In this document: piece by piece, positions 62,873 to 64,000 of the stretch
How the letters are laid out: each line of letters starts with the position of its first letter
Numbering within the stretch: position 1 is the first letter of the stretch
From: an uncultured Phycisphaerae bacterium
GTDB taxonomy: Bacteria > Planctomycetota > Phycisphaerae > UBA1845 > Fen-1342
Assembly (NCBI GenBank): GCA_937928595.1
Contig: CALGJV010000026.1
Location: 1 to 64,000 of the forward strand
Reading direction: 5' to 3'
Length of the DNA: 64,000 nucleotides
Made by a program: the position numbers and the translations under genes
The notes under the pieces: generated by a model
Seen by the model: the letters and a program-made list of their open reading frames with translations, nothing else
What the model was told of the DNA's origin: nothing
Databases searched by the model: none

Positions 62873-64000
62873 TCATACCGGGTGGCCCGTCTCCGCGGCG
62901 GGCCGCGCCCCCCCCTCCCCCGACGCCGGCCCCGCCAGCGCGATCCGGTCCTTGCCTTCGCGCTTCGCCGTCAGCAACGCCGCGTCGGCCGCGCGCAGCA
63001 GCCCGGCGCGGTCCGTCGCGTCCCACGGAAAGCACGCCAGCCCGCCGCTGATCGTGACCGGCCCCGGCGCCTGTGCGCCCAGACACTGGAACCGATGCCC
63101 GCGGATGACCGCCCCGAACCGCTCGGCCAACGCCACCGCCGACGTCGGATGCTGCGAGCCCGGCACGCGCGGCCGCTCGGCATCCCAGAAGATCACCGCG
63201 AACTCGTCGCCGCCGTAGCGGGCCACGACGTCCCGCTCGCGGCAGCAACGGGTGAGCAGCGTCGCCACCTCGCGCAGCAGCGCGTCGCCCGTGTCGTGGC
63301 CGTAGCGGTCGTTGTACGTCTTGAAGTCATCGATATCGAACAGCAGCACGGTCAGGCGCCGGCGGCCGGCGCGGCATTCGTCCAGCAGGCGGTCGAGCAC
63401 CCCCTCGAAGTAGCGCCGGTTGCGCAGTCCGCTCAGGTCGTCGCGCCAGGCCAGATCCTGCCAGTGCGCCTGCTCACGGGCCTGAGCGACCAGCGCCTCG
63501 ACCAGCACGGCGTAGTCCGCGAGGCGCGCGGCGTCGCGCGCCGTGTACGCCCCCGTCCGCCGCCGCCCCACCGCGAGGCACCCGACCGCCGCGCCGCCGC
63601 GCAGCACAGGCTCCGACAGCACGGCGGCGCACTCCGGCTCTCCGTCGGTCGCGCTCAGTTCATCGACGCTCACACGAAGCCCGACCGCATCGAACGCTTC
63701 CCGAAGGAGGCGCGCCAGCCGCGCCAGCACCGCCGCCGGACCCTCGCGCAGGTTCCGCAGCACGTCGCTCAACCCGTGCAACTCCGCCAGCGTCGGTCCA
63801 CTTTCGGTCCCCGCGGCCGGCGCGACCGCCGGCGGCCCCGCCGCCCGCACCCGCAGCGCGGTCGCCAGGTCGTCGCCCGCGAGCGGCTCCAGCACGTAGT
63901 CGTCGGCCCCCGCCTTCAGCGCTTCCAGCGCGTGCGGCTCGGCCGCCGTCGGACAGGCGAGCACGATCCGTGCGTCTGCGGCGACCTGCCGCAGGTGCGG
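62873..64000 (-). CDS. REC-GGDEF diguanylate cyclase-like protein, 5'-truncated
   Basis: The frame is open to the window's right edge, so the start is outside; the visible part is 375 residues. The first 45 residues are the end of a receiver domain (LACPTAAEPHALEALKAGAD, then DYVLEPL). The usual lysine of the K-P motif is replaced by Glu. A GAF-like linker follows, then a GGDEF domain with FDIDDFKTYNDRYGHDTGD and RYGGDEFAVIF intact and an RERD inhibitory I-site before it. It would make c-di-GMP, which the PilZ proteins at 51196-53464 could bind. Confidence 0.9.
   Translation of the reverse strand, partial: PHLRQVAADARIVLACPTAAEPHALEALKAGADDYVLEPLAGDDLATALRVRAAGPPAVAPAAGTESGPTLAELHGLSDVLRNLREGPAAVLARLARLLREAFDAVGLRVSVDELSATDGEPECAAVLSEPVLRGGAAVGCLAVGRRRTGAYTARDAARLADYAVLVEALVAQAREQAHWQDLAWRDDLSGLRNRRYFEGVLDRLLDECRAGRRRLTVLLFDIDDFKTYNDRYGHDTGDALLREVATLLTRCCRERDVVARYGGDEFAVIFWDAERPRVPGSQHPTSAVALAERFGAVIRGHRFQCLGAQAPGPVTISGGLACFPWDATDRAGLLRAADAALLTAKREGKDRIALAGPASGEGGARPAAETGHPV

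Overview
The window is high-GC bacterial DNA that most resembles Planctomycetota, probably Phycisphaerae or a relative. This is inferred from the proteins: several secreted proteins end in dockerin-like EF-hand repeats or PEP-CTERM tails; there is a planctomycete-style prepilin-like protein; and spmAB, a topoisomerase VI A-type gene and gingipain-like giant proteins sit among ordinary TCA-cycle and glycolysis genes. No rRNA gene is present, so the placement is not proven.

Bases 1 to about 12,900 are a chimeric mobile region. On the + strand a DUF2924 gene (cut by the window edge), a large serine recombinase and a small HTH-like gene form one operon. Facing them on the - strand is a run of siphophage-type genes: the end of a tail-tube gene, a tail-chaperone pair, a holin-like protein, a lipoprotein, a Mom-like DNA-modification protein, a tape-measure protein and four tail or unknown genes. 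A second serine recombinase, broken by an in-frame TAG, is joined directly to the tail-tube fragment, so one element appears to have landed in or replaced part of the phage. No terminase, portal or capsid gene is visible, so this is a remnant. Short palindromes lie inside or at the ends of several phage genes and were not noticed elsewhere.

Bases 13,055 to 28,966 are housekeeping: an MBOAT acyltransferase with its SGNH partner, sucA-sucB (2-oxoglutarate dehydrogenase E1 and E2), a topoisomerase VI A subunit without a visible B subunit, a fasciclin protein, class II aldolase, a lipoprotein, an N-acyl-D-amino-acid deacylase-like amidohydrolase, and a spmA-spmB-dacB peptidoglycan operon.

Bases 29,071 to 34,152 are a complete type II-C CRISPR-Cas locus: seven identical 36-nt repeats with six 30-nt spacers, cas2, cas1, a compact 1020-residue Cas9, and a tracrRNA divergent from cas9. 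The tracrRNA has a near-consensus promoter ending exactly at the anti-repeat, followed by a nexus hairpin and a terminator.

Bases 34,453 to 46,107 hold mainly secreted or surface proteins (PEP-CTERM, FG-GAP/dockerin, subtilase-Kelch-dockerin, prepilin-like) and a tRNA-Pro. Bases 46,230 to 64,000 hold a GT-C-type membrane protein, an LPG-synthase-like flippase, an AmrB/Memo protein, three overlapping PilZ genes, an NlpC/P60 protein, a 1656-residue protein with two C25 peptidase domains, a TPR protein, and a REC-GGDEF protein cut by the right edge. The PilZ and GGDEF genes suggest c-di-GMP signalling.
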